A stretch of DNA of 64,000 bases from Acidobacteriota bacterium (GCA_016716905.1 JADJUS010000003.1:1-64000), one strand, 5' to 3'. Numbered from the stretch's first letter, positions 25,559 through 36,077 are shown. Translations and numbers: made by a program. Notes: generated by a model from the letters alone, not told the origin.

Positions 25559-26698
25559 ATGCACAAGCGCGTTTTGGTGCTCGGCGCCGGCTTCGGCGGC
25601 CTCGAGCTGACCACCATCCTCTCAGAGACCTTCGGTTGTGACATCGATGTGACACTCGTCGACAAGGCCGACTCGTTTGTGTTCGGCTTCTCGAAGCTCG
25701 ACGTCATGTTCGGCCGACAACTGCCGTCCGACGTTCGTCACGCATACGCCGACATCGTGAAGCCGGGCGTCAGGTTCGTGCAGGCCGCGGTGCTTTCGAT
25801 CGATCCGGAAGGCCGGCGTGTTGTGACAGACGCGGGATCGTTCGAGGCCGACGTGCTGGTGGTGGCGCTCGGCGCAGACTACGACGTGGCTGCCACGCCG
25901 GGTCTGGCCGAGGGCGGCAACGAGTTCTATTCGATCGCAGGCGCCTTCGCGCTGCGCGACATCCTGCCGCACTTCGAAGGAGGCCCGGTCATCGTCGGCG
26001 TGACCGGGAAGTCGTTCAAGTGCCCACCCGCGCCCAGCGAGACCGCATTGCTGCTGCACGATTACCTCACCACGCGCGGACGACGAGAGGCCACGGAGAT
26101 TTCGGTGGTGATGCCGTTTGGCACGCCCATCCCGCCGTCGCCAGATACCTCAAAGGCCGTGCTCGCGGCGTTCGCCGAGCGTGGGATCAGGTTCGTCAAA
26201 GACAACTTGGTGACGTCGATCGACCCGGCCAGGAAGGTGGCCGTGTTGACCGATGGCACCGAGATGCCGTTTGCACTGTTCCTCGGCATTCCTGTCCACC
26301 GGGTGCCGCAAGTGGTGATCGACTCCGGACTGTCAGCGCACGCGCACGACTGGGTGGCCGTGAACAAGCAGACGCTTGAAACGCGGTTTCCGGGCGTCTA
26401 CGCCGTTGGTGACGTCAATGGCGTTGGCACGCCCAAGGCCGGCGTCTTCGCTGAAGGCGCCGCCCGCGTCGTCGCCGAAGCGATCATCGCGCAGGTGCGC
26501 GGTGATGCGGCTCCAGCAGCCTACACGGGGCAGGGCTCGTGTTACCTCGAGTTTGGCAACAACCAGGTGGGACGCGTCGACGTGGACTTCCTGAGCGGCC
26601 CCAAACCCACAGGCGCGTTTCACGAACCGTCAGAGGCGCTCGTCGCCGACAAGAAACTTTTCGGATCAAGCCGTCTGCGCCGCTGGTTCGGCAAGTAG
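25559..26698 (+). CDS. FAD-dependent oxidoreductase (SQR/FCSD/NDH2-like)
   Basis: At 379 residues, it begins with the dinucleotide fold HKRVLVLGAGFGGLELTTIL and contains ADVLVVALGADYD. A second motif, FPGVYAVGDVNGVGTPKAG, is the conserved FAD-binding ending of the sulfide:quinone reductase and flavocytochrome c sulfide dehydrogenase group. The Cys in GKSFKCPPAPSETALLLHDY lies where these enzymes carry the catalytic Cys, but the second Cys is less clear. The C-terminus (GQGSCYLEFGNNQVGRVDV) matches FCSD. The ATG at 25559 is the first sensible start. Substrate could be sulfide or a quinone. Confidence 0.8.
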   Translation: MHKRVLVLGAGFGGLELTTILSETFGCDIDVTLVDKADSFVFGFSKLDVMFGRQLPSDVRHAYADIVKPGVRFVQAAVLSIDPEGRRVVTDAGSFEADVLVVALGADYDVAATPGLAEGGNEFYSIAGAFALRDILPHFEGGPVIVGVTGKSFKCPPAPSETALLLHDYLTTRGRREATEISVVMPFGTPIPPSPDTSKAVLAAFAERGIRFVKDNLVTSIDPARKVAVLTDGTEMPFALFLGIPVHRVPQVVIDSGLSAHAHDWVAVNKQTLETRFPGVYAVGDVNGVGTPKAGVFAEGAARVVAEAIIAQVRGDAAPAAYTGQGSCYLEFGNNQVGRVDVDFLSGPKPTGAFHEPSEALVADKKLFGSSRLRRWFGK

Positions 26699-26700
26699 GG

Positions 26701-27693
26701 CTACGGCGCACCGCAGGTCTTCCTCACCGCTGCCAGGCTCGCGATCGCGGCCTCGCGACCGTCAACCCTGGCGCCTTGCACCGCCGTGGTCAGCACATCG
26801 ATCGACAGCGCGACGTCGCGGCAATCGCGCTTCTTGTCGAAATCGTACGACGTGCCTGGCTTCGCCGGCGCGATGAGCAAGTCGGCGGTGGCCTTGATCA
26901 CGCCGAGCGCCTCCGCCGCGTACTTGCCGGACGGGTGGCGCCGCAGGTATTCACCGTGGAGACGATTGCGCCAGACGAGATAACAGGGCAGATGGCCCTC
27001 ACATTCGCCGGCCAGTCCGTTGCCGACCGCGAACCAGCCAATCTCATCGGCCGACGTTGTCTCTGACTGTTCGCCGTGCACGTCCCACACGGTGGTGTCT
27101 GTGAGCATCCAGCGGCCGCCGGGTTCGTCGTATGTGACGAAGCCTTTGCGGGCTGCGAGCCACGACGCATAGGGCTCGCGCCGGCCGGCTCCAAAAGGAA
27201 TCGCCGACAGGGCAGCCGAGGTGGCGCGCAGGCGTGCGAGTTCGATTCGTCCGCGGCCATCCCGATCGGTGTACTCAGGTGCGACCCGCTCGATGAACGC
27301 CACGAGTTCGGTCGCACTCGGAAACCCGTCGCCCTTGCGGTTCAGGCGGTCCGCGATGATGCGATCGAACGCGGGCCATGGCCAGTTGCGGTCAAACGGC
27401 CTCGCAAGACTCGCCTGCAGCCACCCTTCACGGCCATCCGTCTGGCGCACGCGCACCCAGGTTTTTTCGAGGCCCGCGGGACCGGCTTCGACCAGTTCGG
27501 TACCGAGCGGCAGTTGCGCCACCGCGGCCGCATCCGCCGACGGCATGGCGCGTAACGTGACATTCGCCGCAGCGGTGATCCGGGCGGATTCAACCTGCGA
27601 CGAAGCGTAAGTGATGGGCGTGTGAATTGAGGAAAGCGCGGCGACAAGCACGAGGCAGGACGAGACGACGAGCGACGGGCGAACGAGCGACAT
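26701..27693 (-). CDS. Secreted SH3b-domain protein
   Basis: 330 residues, with signal peptide (SLVVSSCLVLVAALSSIHTP) and an SH3b-like domain at 40-100 (AANVTLRAMPSADAAAVAQL then PLGTELVEAG, WLQASL). The rest is a helical domain of unknown type with DRDGRGRIELARLRATSAAL and Cys residues (LAGECEGHLPCYLVW, KRDCRDVALSIDV). An ATG at 27693 with GGAGGGG upstream fixes the start. SH3b domains bind cell-wall peptides; the partner is unknown. Confidence 0.65.
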   Translation of the reverse strand: MSLVRPSLVVSSCLVLVAALSSIHTPITYASSQVESARITAAANVTLRAMPSADAAAVAQLPLGTELVEAGPAGLEKTWVRVRQTDGREGWLQASLARPFDRNWPWPAFDRIIADRLNRKGDGFPSATELVAFIERVAPEYTDRDGRGRIELARLRATSAALSAIPFGAGRREPYASWLAARKGFVTYDEPGGRWMLTDTTVWDVHGEQSETTSADEIGWFAVGNGLAGECEGHLPCYLVWRNRLHGEYLRRHPSGKYAAEALGVIKATADLLIAPAKPGTSYDFDKKRDCRDVALSIDVLTTAVQGARVDGREAAIASLAAVRKTCGAP

Positions 27694-27847
27694 GCGGTGA
27701 CCCCTCCAGGGATCACCCGCCGCTATTGCAACTGGCGTGCCGTGGGAGACACGGCCAAAATTGCCGCGGAAGACCGTCCGGTCGCAGGAGCCGATCGTTT
27801 CTACACGGTCAGTTTCTCCTCCCTGCGACTCGCGGGTGCCAGTTACC

Positions 27848-28161
27848 GGATCTTCACCATGAAGGGCCATGAAGATCCATGAAGGCCTGGGGTTGAGCGC
27901 CGCCTTCGGCGGCATGCACGAGCGGAAGGAAGCCACAAACGAACACAGCGGTTAGGCAAAACGACCTCTGAGGTAATTACCGTCGCCGACTACCGGTAAT
28001 TACCTCAGAGGGAGTTTTCCCAATCGCTGCGTTCGTTTGTGGCTTCCTTCCGCTCGCGCCGCCCGGCGCAGCCGGGCCCTCAACCCCGCGCTTTCAGATC
28101 GACCGCCCGACATCTGGTGAACCTTCATGGATCTTCATGGAGCTTCATGGTGAAGGGATCG
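27848..28161. repeat. Long compound inverted repeat (~310 bp)
   Basis: Nested inverted repeats share one centre near 27988. The inner arms are CCTCTGAGGTAATTACCG (27965-27982) and its perfect inverse (27994-28011). The middle arms are 31 nt (27920-27950 and 28025-28055) with one mismatch. The outer arms share GGGGTTGAG (27888-27896), and CTTCACCATGAAG (27852-27864) is the inverse of CTTCATGGTGAAG (28143-28155). The motif CTTCATGG recurs every 9-10 bases at the right end. The folded form would be a long hairpin. It lies in the gap between divergent genes and contains no protein gene; a MITE-like element is possible. Confidence 0.65.
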
Positions 28162-28209
28162 GGCTAGACTCATGGCCGACGGCAGATTCCAGTCCGTCGG
28201 AGGGTATCG

Positions 28210-28665
28210 ATGAGAATTCAGACGCTCGCCGTCGTCGCAATCGCGCTGGCCATGACCGGCTGTGCCGGCGCCAAACCTGACCTGGAAGCGCGCCGTTATA
28301 TCGAGCCGCGCACGGCGGCCGACACCACGCAGGGCCCGTTCAGTGCGGCCGTGCAGGTGGGGAACACCCTGTATTTGTCGGGTGACATCGGTGTGGATGA
28401 CAAGCTGCAGGTGCCCGCCACGGCGGAAGCCGAGGCGACCGCCGTCCTGAACGCCATTCAGGAAACACTCAGGAAGGCCGGCATGGCCATGGACGACCTG
28501 GTCTACCTGCAGGTGTTCTGTTCCAATGTGGCGCACTACGGCGCCTTTAACAGCGTCTACCGCACGTACTTCAAGAAGGAGTTCCCCGCACGCGCGTTCA
28601 TCGGCTCCGGCCCGCTGCTGTTCGGCGCCAGGTTCGAAGTGCAGGGCATAGCCGTGAAACGCTGA
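28210..28665 (+). CDS. RidA-family lipoprotein
   Basis: A 151-residue protein with a lipobox (MTGCAG) at positions 15-20 giving a lipid-anchored protein, then a RidA/YjgF domain: GPFSAAVQVGNTLYLSGDIG, ATAVLNAIQETLRKAGMAMD, DLVYLQVFCSNVAHYGAFNS and FIGSGPLLFGARFEVQGIAV. The Arg of PARAFIGSG and the Glu of RFEVQGIA fall at the usual ligand positions. RidA proteins deaminate reactive enamines in the cytoplasm; an exported lipoprotein version is less common and needs another role. The ATG at 28210 is preceded by GGAGGG at 28199. Confidence 0.85.
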   Translation: MRIQTLAVVAIALAMTGCAGAKPDLEARRYIEPRTAADTTQGPFSAAVQVGNTLYLSGDIGVDDKLQVPATAEAEATAVLNAIQETLRKAGMAMDDLVYLQVFCSNVAHYGAFNSVYRTYFKKEFPARAFIGSGPLLFGARFEVQGIAVKR

Positions 28666-28764
28666 AGGCGCAACGGCACGCCGACCGATTGAGTCGTGAT
28701 TGACGACAAAAGTGCACAGGAGCAGACTGGGTTCAGGAGGGTTCCCCTCTGGAAGGAGGCAGTT

Positions 28765-29034
28765 TTGAGCTGCACCAAGCACTTTCTCAATCTGGAATGG
28801 CCGCACCACACCTGGAAGCGTGAGGTGGTCCACACCGACACGCTGTCGTTCAAGGAAACAGACATGTGGGGGCGCAAGTTCGGCGCTGATCATGTGTTGT
28901 GCCACGCGCGACTTGTGTGCCAGGAATGCGGCGCGGTGAAAGACGACGGTGATTGCGGGTGTGAGCCCGAAGAGGGCGCGCGCTGCCGAGTGCGGCTCGA
29001 ACATCTGCGCCAGACGCCGCCGCAAAAAATCTGA
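28765..29034 (+). CDS. Small cysteine-rich protein, function unknown
   Basis: A protein of 89 residues from TTG 28765, chosen because GGAAGGAGG (28751-28759) lies 5 bases upstream. An alternative GTG at 28696 has no ribosome-binding site. It carries CHARLVCQECGAVKDD then DCGCEPEEGARC, six Cys that could bind zinc, and an N-terminal helix SCTKHFLNLEWPHHTW. No family is recognised. The gene is isolated between a RidA gene and the VPS10-like gene. Confidence 0.5.
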   Translation: MSCTKHFLNLEWPHHTWKREVVHTDTLSFKETDMWGRKFGADHVLCHARLVCQECGAVKDDGDCGCEPEEGARCRVRLEHLRQTPPQKI

Positions 29035-29097
29035 CCGAGCGCAGGGCACGGGGCTGGGTGTAGACTCCGACCGGAATCTTTCCGGAAGGGTCTCCTC

Positions 29098-32000
29098 ATG
29101 CGAATCTCTCATCCCCTGCTGACCGTACTCCTGCCGGGCGCCTTCGTGGCCGCCCTGGCCGTCACTCCACGCGTGGCCGCGCAGTTCGGCGGCGCTCCCG
29201 CGCCTCCGCCGCCGATGCGCGCAGCCACAGGCGATGCTGTCACCGACGCGCTCCGCGGCCTGAGCTTCCGCTCGATTGGCCCCGCCAACATGGGCGGTCG
29301 CGTGACCGCGATCCTCGGCGTCCCAGGCGATCCCAAAACGTTCTGGGTGGGTGGCGCCGATGGAGGCGTGTGGAAGACCGTCGATGCCGGCACCACGTTC
29401 CAGGGCGTCTTCGAAGATTATTTTGCGTACTCAGTGGGCGCCCTCGCGCTTGCGCCATCGGACCACAACGTCGTGTGGCTGGGCTCCGGCGAGGGCGACC
29501 CTCGCAATTCCGTCGGATACGGCAACGGCGTCTATCGCTCAACCGATGGCGGGCTGACCTGGAAACACCTGGGCCTCAGCGACTCCGAACGTATCAAGCG
29601 CATCGTCGTCCACCCTAAGAACCCGGATGTGGCGCTTGTGTGCGCCATGGGCCACGAGTGGGGCGACAACGAAGAACGTGGCGTCTTCAAGACCACCGAC
29701 GCCTGCCAGACCTGGAAGAAGGTGCTGTACCTCAACGCCCGTACCGGATGTTCGGACATCGATATGGACTTGAGCAACCCGCGCAACGTCTACGCGGGCA
29801 TGTGGACGTTCCAGCGGAAGCCGTGGCGTTTTGACGACGGCGGCAAGGACACCGCGTTGTACGTGAGCCGCGACGGCGGCGACACCTGGAAGAAGATCAC
29901 CACTACACCCAGTGAGCCGATGGCCCGCATCGGCGTGTCGGTGGCGCAAAGCAACCCACGCGTGGTGTATCTCATCACCGAATACCCGACCGCCGGCACG
30001 CTCTTCCGCTCCAACGACTACGGCGAGACGTGGACGATGGTGAATGGCGATCGGAACCTGAACTTCCGGCCGTTTTATTACTCTGATGTCGTCGCCGACC
30101 CAAATGACGAAAATACGCTGTTCACACTATCTGGCGGGCAGTCGAAATCCACGGATGGTGGCCGGACCTTCGTGCGCACGGCCAACAGTGTGCACGGCGA
30201 CCATCAGGCGTTGTGGATCGATCCGAAAGACTCGGCCCGGGTCCTGAGCGGTTCGGACGGCGGCTATCAAATCAGTTACGACGGCGGCATCAATTACCAC
30301 ATCTTCCGCAACGTCGTGTTGTCGCAGTTCTACCAGATCAACTATGACGACCGGGACCCGTATTTCGTATGCGGCGGCCTGCAGGACAACGGCAACTGGT
30401 GCGGCCCCAGCCGCTCGAAGGCCGGCTCAATTCTCACAGACGACTGGTTCACCGTGAGCGGCGGCGACGGCTTTTATACCGTGCCCGTGCCCGGCAAACC
30501 GCACATCATCTATTCGAATTCGCAGGGCGGCTACTTCACCGTGACCGACACCCGCACCGGCCGCGCGCGCAGCATCCCGCCATATCCCAGAATGATTGGA
30601 TCGGTCGGGCAGGGCATGTTCCGCGCCAAATGCCCGCTTCAACTGGGACGCGCCGATTCACATTTCGCCGCACGACGCGAACGTCACCTACTGGGGCGGC
30701 AACGTGTTGTTCCGCAGCAAGGACGAGTTCTACACATTCGACATCATCAGTCCTGACCTGACCAATGCCGAGCCGCACAAGTTGCTGGATTCCGGCGGCG
30801 AGATCTACCTCGACAACACCGCGGCCGAGTTTCACGCCACCATCCTCACGGTGGCGGAGTCGCCGCGCGAAAAGGGCGTGATTTGGGTGGGCACCGACGA
30901 TGGCAACGTGCAGGTCACGCGCAACGATGGTGGCGCATGGACGAAGGTCAACGCGCGGATTCCCGGCTTCCCGGCAGAGTCGTGGGTGGGCAAGATCGAC
31001 GCGTCGAACCACGTCAATGGGCGTGCTTACATCACGGTGGACCAGCATCGCCTGAATGACTTCAAGCCGCACGTGTTCCGGTGCGACGACTACGGCCAGC
31101 GCTGTGAGAACCTGTCGGCCGGCTTGCCGCAGGACGACTACGTCGTTGTGGTCCGGGAGGATCCGAAGAACCCCGACGTGCTCTACGCCGGGATGGAGCG
31201 CGGCCTTCAGGTGAGTCTCGACGCCGGCAAGAGCTGGCACGACTTCCGGCTGAATCTGCCGCGCGTCTCGGTGCGCGACATCAAGATTCACCCGCGCGAG
31301 AACGACATCATCGTCGCCACGCACGGACGTGGAGTCTGGATTCTCGACGACATCGCGGCCGTCCAGAACCTGGCGACGGCGATGACGTCGGATGTGACGC
31401 TGTTTGATGTCCACCGGGCCACGCGATGGGAGAGCTGGGACAAAGACTCGAACCTGGGCGCAAGCACGTGGCTTGGCGAGAATCCGCCGGCCGGCGCGAT
31501 GATCAATTACTACCTGAAGGCCGATGCGCCGGCGACTGGCGCGGGGGCGGTGACGTTGACGATCACTGACGCCGCCGGCACGGTGGTGAACCGCATGACC
31601 AGCCGGGGCCGCGCGGGAGTGAACCGTGTGCTGTGGGATTTGACCTGGGCGAATCCGGCTGGGCTGGCGGCCGGCGGCGGCCGGGGTGGCCGTGGCGGGG
31701 GAGCGCGGCTACCCGCAGTGCCAGGAAGAAATACAGTCACGGTGAGCGCCGCAGGCAAAACGCTGTCGAAGCCGTTTGAGCTTCGCGGCGACCCGGACGT
31801 GAACCTGCCGGCGGCGGATTACCAGGCGCAGTTCGACGCGGCCAAAAAGGCGCGCGACCTCGCCGTTCGTGCCACGCAGCTGGTGACCACGGTGGACGAC
31901 CTCACACAGCAGGTGACCAATGCCGAGTCGCAGGCGCGCAAGGCCGGCATGGCCAACATCGATCAGGTGCCTGAGCAGGCCGGCAGCGCGAAAGCGCAAC

Positions 32001-32285
32001 TGACCGCGCTGATGGACAAGCTGCGCCGCCCGCAGCCGGCGATGAATTACCGCATGTATCCTCGACTGAGCGAAGAGGTGGGCACCACGCTCGGCGGCAT
32101 CGTTGGACCGCAGGCGCGGCCGACGGCAGGACAACTCACCGTGCTCGGCGAACTTGAGGGGCGACGCAGCCGCGCGGCAGCAGGAGCTCACGAAAATCAT
32201 CGATGGGTCGATCGCCGCGCTTAACAAGATGCTGGGCGATCAGCCGAAGGTGATCGTGCCCAGGGCCGGCGGGCGGTTGCCATGA
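29098..32285 (+). CDS. Secreted VPS10/sortilin-like beta-propeller protein (frameshifted)
   Basis: The signal peptide (LLTVLLPGAFVAALAVTPRV) is followed by about ten BNR/VPS10 blades with repeated motifs: VGGADGGVWKTVDAGTTFQG, GVYRSTDGGLTWKHLGLSDS, YVSRDGGDTWKKITTTPS, LFRSNDYGETWTMVNGD. The C-terminal part includes a Pro-Gly linker and a helical end (DQVPEQAGSAKAQLTALMDK). The frame breaks near 30622 and near 32165, after which ARQQELTKIIDGSIAALNKM continues to the stop at 32285. Such proteins (glycosyl hydrolase or sortilin annotated) are common in Acidobacteriota and are extracellular. The stop overlaps the next start (ATGA), so the tricorn-like gene is coupled. Confidence 0.85.
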
Positions 32286-35200
32286 TTGCGCGAGCGAATC
32301 GACTACCGGTCATCGCACTGTTGTGCGGCGTGACGACGGCCGTCACTGCCGGTGGCGGCGCGGTGGCCGACCTCGCGCGCGGCCGGCCCGTGGTGCCGGC
32401 CGTGGAGGCGTCCACGGTGGACGTGACCGACACGCGGCTCCTCGAGCAGCCCGCGCTCAGCGCCGCGCATGTGGCCTTCATCTACGCGGGTGACCTGTGG
32501 GCAGCGAGCCATGACGGCAGCAACGTGCGGCGGCTCACCACCGACATCGGGGTCGAATCGAGCCCGGCGTTTTCGCCCGACGGTCGCCGCATCGCATTCA
32601 GTGCGCAGTACGAAGGCAACACGGACGTGTACCTCGTGCCCGTGGAGGGCGGCGTGCCCACGCGCCTGACCTGGCACCCGGGCGCGGATTTGGTGCAGGC
32701 GTTCACCACGGACGGCACTGGCGTCCTGTTCACGTCGCAGCGGTCTGTGTTCACCACCAGGTATTCGCAGCTGTTCAAGGTGTCGCTCACGGGCGGGATG
32801 CCAGAATTGGTGCCCATCCCGAATGTGGCAGAAGCGGTGCAGGGTCCGGGCGGCCGCATCGCCTACAACCCAATCGCCGGGCGCTACCAGCAGTGGAAGG
32901 AGTACCGGGGCGGCACGGTCTCGCGGATCTGGATCTATGACCCGCAGGGAAAGGAATTGGAAAAGATCCCGCAGCCCGCCACACGGTCGAATGATGCGGA
33001 TCCGATGTGGATCGGCAACTCGGTGTTCTTCCGTTCCGATCGCAGCGGCGAGTTCAACATCTTCTCCTATGACCCCCGAACGAAGGCGGTGCGCCAGGTC
33101 ACCCAGTACGACGACTTTCCGATCCTCAACGCGTCGGCGGGTGGCGGCAAGATTGTCTTCGAGCAAGCGGGCTATCTGCACCTGTTCGATCCGGCGACGT
33201 CGCGGTCTACCCGTCTGAAGATTGGTGTGGCGGCTGACCTGCCGGAAGCCCGGCCCAGATTCGCGAGCGGCGCGCAGTGGATTCGCGGGGCATCGCTTTC
33301 GCCTACAGGCATGCGAGCGGCGTTTGAGTACCGGGGCGAAATCGTGACGGTGCCTGCGGAGAAAGGCGACGCGCGCAATTTGACCAACACGACGAACTGG
33401 CACGAGCGGTCGCCGGCGTGGTCACCCGATGGTCAGCAGCTCGCGTATTTCTCCGACGACGGCGGCGAGTACACCCTGCGGATCGCCGGCCAGGACGGCA
33501 AGGCGCCCGTGCGCACCATCAAGGTCCAGGGCAACGGGTTCTACACCTCGCCGGCATTCTCGCCAGACGGCAAGCGCCTCTCCTACGTGGACAATTCGCA
33601 GAGTGTGTACTGGGTGGACCTGGACTCGGGCGTTTCGACGCGCATCGACGGCCACCGCGTCTACACGCCCCAGGGCATCTCGCCGCATGCCTGGTCGCCC
33701 GACTCCAAATGGATCGCCTACGTCGTCAACTCCCAACCATTGGTGACGGCCGTCCACCTGTACTCGGTGGATCAGAAGAAGTCATTCCAGATTACCGATG
33801 GCCTTGGCGATGTGGCGAATCCCGTGTTCGATCGCAGCGGCAAGTACCTGTTCTTCTTTGGTTCGACGGACGCGGGACCCGCGGTGGATTGGTTTGCGCA
33901 GTCGAGCGCGGACATGCGCGCCTCGCGCAACGTCTATCTGGCGGTGTTGCGAAACGACCTGCCGTCGCCGCTCGCGCGCGAAAGTGATGAAGAGAAACCG
34001 GCTGCGGCGCCCGGCCCACCGGCCGCACCACCTGCGCCGGGCGCCGACCCGATGCGCATCGACATAGACGACATCACGTTCCGCATCCTGGACATGCCCA
34101 TCGCGGCCGGCCAGCTTGCCGACCTCCAGACCGGCGCAGCCGGGATGGTGTATTACCGCCGCACCGTGGACAACCGATCGGCGCTTGAACGGTACGACCT
34201 CAATGCCCGCAAGACCGAAACGCTGTTGCCCGAGGTGGCCGGCTACACACTCTCGGCCGACGGAAAGAAGCTGCTGTACGCCAGCGCCAACACCTGGTCC
34301 ATCGTCTCTACGACGGGCCGCATTGAGCCGGCAGCGGGCCGCATCGGCGTCGCGGCCGTCCAGGTGAAGGTTGATCCGCGTGCGGAGTGGCGGCAGATCT
34401 TCGACGAGTCATGGCGCGTCAACCGCGACTTCTTCTACGCGCCGAACATGCACGGCGTGGACTGGGCCGCCATGAAACGCAAGTACGAGCCGTTCCTGGC
34501 AGACCTTGCCACACGCAACGATCTGAATCGCGTCATCCAGTGGATGTCGTCCGAACTGTCGGTCGGTCATCACCGCGTCGGTGGTGGCGACACGCCTGCG
34601 CCACCCAACCCGGTGCCCGGAGGGCTGCTCGGCGCAGACTACGCGGTTGAGAATGGCCGCTACCGATTCAAGAAGGTCTACGGCGGCCTGAACTGGAATC
34701 CGCAACTTCGGTCGCCCCTCACCGAGCCCGGCGTGAACGTTCGCGAAGGCGAGTACCTGCTGGCTGTGCGAGGGCGTGATGTGGTGCCGCCGGTGAACGT
34801 CTACAGCTTCTTCGAAAACACGTCCGGCAAAATCGTGGAGATTACCGTCGGCCCGAACGCGGATGGCTCGAGTGCGCGCACGGTTCAGGTGGTGCCGATC
34901 GGAAACGAGGCCGCGCTCCGCAATCGCGACTGGGTGGAGGGCAACCTCCGCAAGGTGAACGCGGCGACACAGGGCCGCGTGGCGTATGTGTATGTGCCGA
35001 ATACGACGACGCAGGGGCACGAGTACTTCAAGCGGTATTTCTTTCCGCAGGCACACAAGGACGCCATCATCGTGGACGAGCGCTTCAACGGCGGCGGCCA
35101 GGTGGCCGACTACTACATCGATCTGCTGCGACGACCACACGTGTCCAATTGGGCGATGCGTTACGGTGCGGATCTCAAGACACCCACCGCGTCCATTCAG

Positions 35201-35599
35201 GGGCCGAAGGTCATGATCATCGACGAGTCAGCGGGGTCCGGCGGTGACCTGCTGCCATGGATGTTCCGCAAGTTCGAACTTGGCCCGCTCGTCGGTCAGC
35301 GCACGTGGGGCGGTCTCGTCGGCACTCTGGGATTCCCGACACTTATGGATGGCGGGTCGATTACCGCACCGAACCTGGCGATCTGGACCGCCGAAGAGGG
35401 TTGGGTCGTGGAGAACGAAGGTGTCGCGCCAGATATCGAAGTGGAGCAGACACCGGCCGATGTGATGGCTGGGCGCGATCCTCAGCTCGAGAAGGCGATT
35501 GAGGTCGTCTTGCAGGCGCTCAAGTCGAAGCCCACAGTCGATCCGAAACGGCCGCCCTATCCGGTGAAAGGGAAGACGTTGAGGGGAACGGTCAGATAG
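32282..35599 (+). CDS. Tricorn-like protease (secreted, PDZ and S41 domains)
   Basis: A 1105-residue protein with an N-terminal export signal (LPVIALLCGVTTAVTAGGG). Beta-propeller blades of the TolB/DPP type (SSPAFSPDGRRIAFSAQYEG, RSPAWSPDGQQLAYFSDDGG) occupy about 60-620. A tricorn core follows: DWAAMKRKYEPFLADLATRN, SSELSVGHHRVGGGD (Ser-His of the catalytic tetrad), a PDZ-like part and the C-terminal S41 domain (VMIIDESAGSGGDLLPWMFR with the nucleophilic Ser, then GPLVGQRTWGGLVG and LAIWTAEEGWVVENEG). Tricorn degrades peptides to di- and tripeptides. It overlaps the VPS10-like gene by ATGA. A diverged copy of its 3' end lies at 42327-42637. Confidence 0.9.
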   Translation: MIARANRLPVIALLCGVTTAVTAGGGAVADLARGRPVVPAVEASTVDVTDTRLLEQPALSAAHVAFIYAGDLWAASHDGSNVRRLTTDIGVESSPAFSPDGRRIAFSAQYEGNTDVYLVPVEGGVPTRLTWHPGADLVQAFTTDGTGVLFTSQRSVFTTRYSQLFKVSLTGGMPELVPIPNVAEAVQGPGGRIAYNPIAGRYQQWKEYRGGTVSRIWIYDPQGKELEKIPQPATRSNDADPMWIGNSVFFRSDRSGEFNIFSYDPRTKAVRQVTQYDDFPILNASAGGGKIVFEQAGYLHLFDPATSRSTRLKIGVAADLPEARPRFASGAQWIRGASLSPTGMRAAFEYRGEIVTVPAEKGDARNLTNTTNWHERSPAWSPDGQQLAYFSDDGGEYTLRIAGQDGKAPVRTIKVQGNGFYTSPAFSPDGKRLSYVDNSQSVYWVDLDSGVSTRIDGHRVYTPQGISPHAWSPDSKWIAYVVNSQPLVTAVHLYSVDQKKSFQITDGLGDVANPVFDRSGKYLFFFGSTDAGPAVDWFAQSSADMRASRNVYLAVLRNDLPSPLARESDEEKPAAAPGPPAAPPAPGADPMRIDIDDITFRILDMPIAAGQLADLQTGAAGMVYYRRTVDNRSALERYDLNARKTETLLPEVAGYTLSADGKKLLYASANTWSIVSTTGRIEPAAGRIGVAAVQVKVDPRAEWRQIFDESWRVNRDFFYAPNMHGVDWAAMKRKYEPFLADLATRNDLNRVIQWMSSELSVGHHRVGGGDTPAPPNPVPGGLLGADYAVENGRYRFKKVYGGLNWNPQLRSPLTEPGVNVREGEYLLAVRGRDVVPPVNVYSFFENTSGKIVEITVGPNADGSSARTVQVVPIGNEAALRNRDWVEGNLRKVNAATQGRVAYVYVPNTTTQGHEYFKRYFFPQAHKDAIIVDERFNGGGQVADYYIDLLRRPHVSNWAMRYGADLKTPTASIQGPKVMIIDESAGSGGDLLPWMFRKFELGPLVGQRTWGGLVGTLGFPTLMDGGSITAPNLAIWTAEEGWVVENEGVAPDIEVEQTPADVMAGRDPQLEKAIEVVLQALKSKPTVDPKRPPYPVKGKTLRGTVR

Positions 35600-36077
35600 C
35601 CCGGTGATCTGCCCGGCGGCAGGCAAGGCGTCTGCGTCTGCGTCGGTGCGGCGCCCGAACACGGCGGTCGGTCGTCCGGCCTCCGCGTCGCAGGGCTCGA
35701 AACCTGCACCTCCGCCGGCTTGTCTCGCTGTCAGATCGCGTGGGGGCCCCCATCCCCACGCCTGGTGTCTTCGACTTCGGCGCAGGTTTCATGCATTCGA
35801 TTCGCCCTGCTCCGAGTCGCCCTGACGACCGACCCCCGTGGTCGGCCGCCGATTGTCGGTGTCGCCACGGAGGGTGCGTGCCTGCGGGCATGGCTGTGAC
35901 TCGCCTGCAGCCATCCCACCTGATGCCTTCATTGAGCAATAGCGGCAACCATGCAAGTGTTGAGGTTTGCCAGGTCGATGGCTATCATGCGTCAGGTCAA
36001 CGAGATAGGGAGAGGCCGGTGTGGCCGTGCCCGTGCATGGCTGCGGGGGGTCGTTTAGCGGTCTACTCCATGACTTG
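35600..36077. other. Noncoding stretch before the cassette array
   Basis: No gene is supported here. GCGTGGGG (35738-35745) pairs with CCCCACGC (35754-35761), a possible terminator. The end of the stretch carries the box GTTAGCC (36077-36083), the right-hand border of cassette 1. No second half of an attC site, and no recognisable attI or integrase gene, precedes it, so the array start is truncated or uses an unknown attachment site. Confidence 0.5.

Noticed and set aside
27697..27882. Open frame of 61 codons on the plus strand upstream of the large inverted repeat
   Set aside because: It lies in the leader of the SH3b gene on the other strand, has no ribosome-binding site and overlaps the inverted repeat arm.
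27965..28011. The 18-bp arms as a rho-independent terminator
   Set aside because: There is no U-tract, and it is only the core of a much longer inverted repeat, so a simple terminator is not the best explanation.
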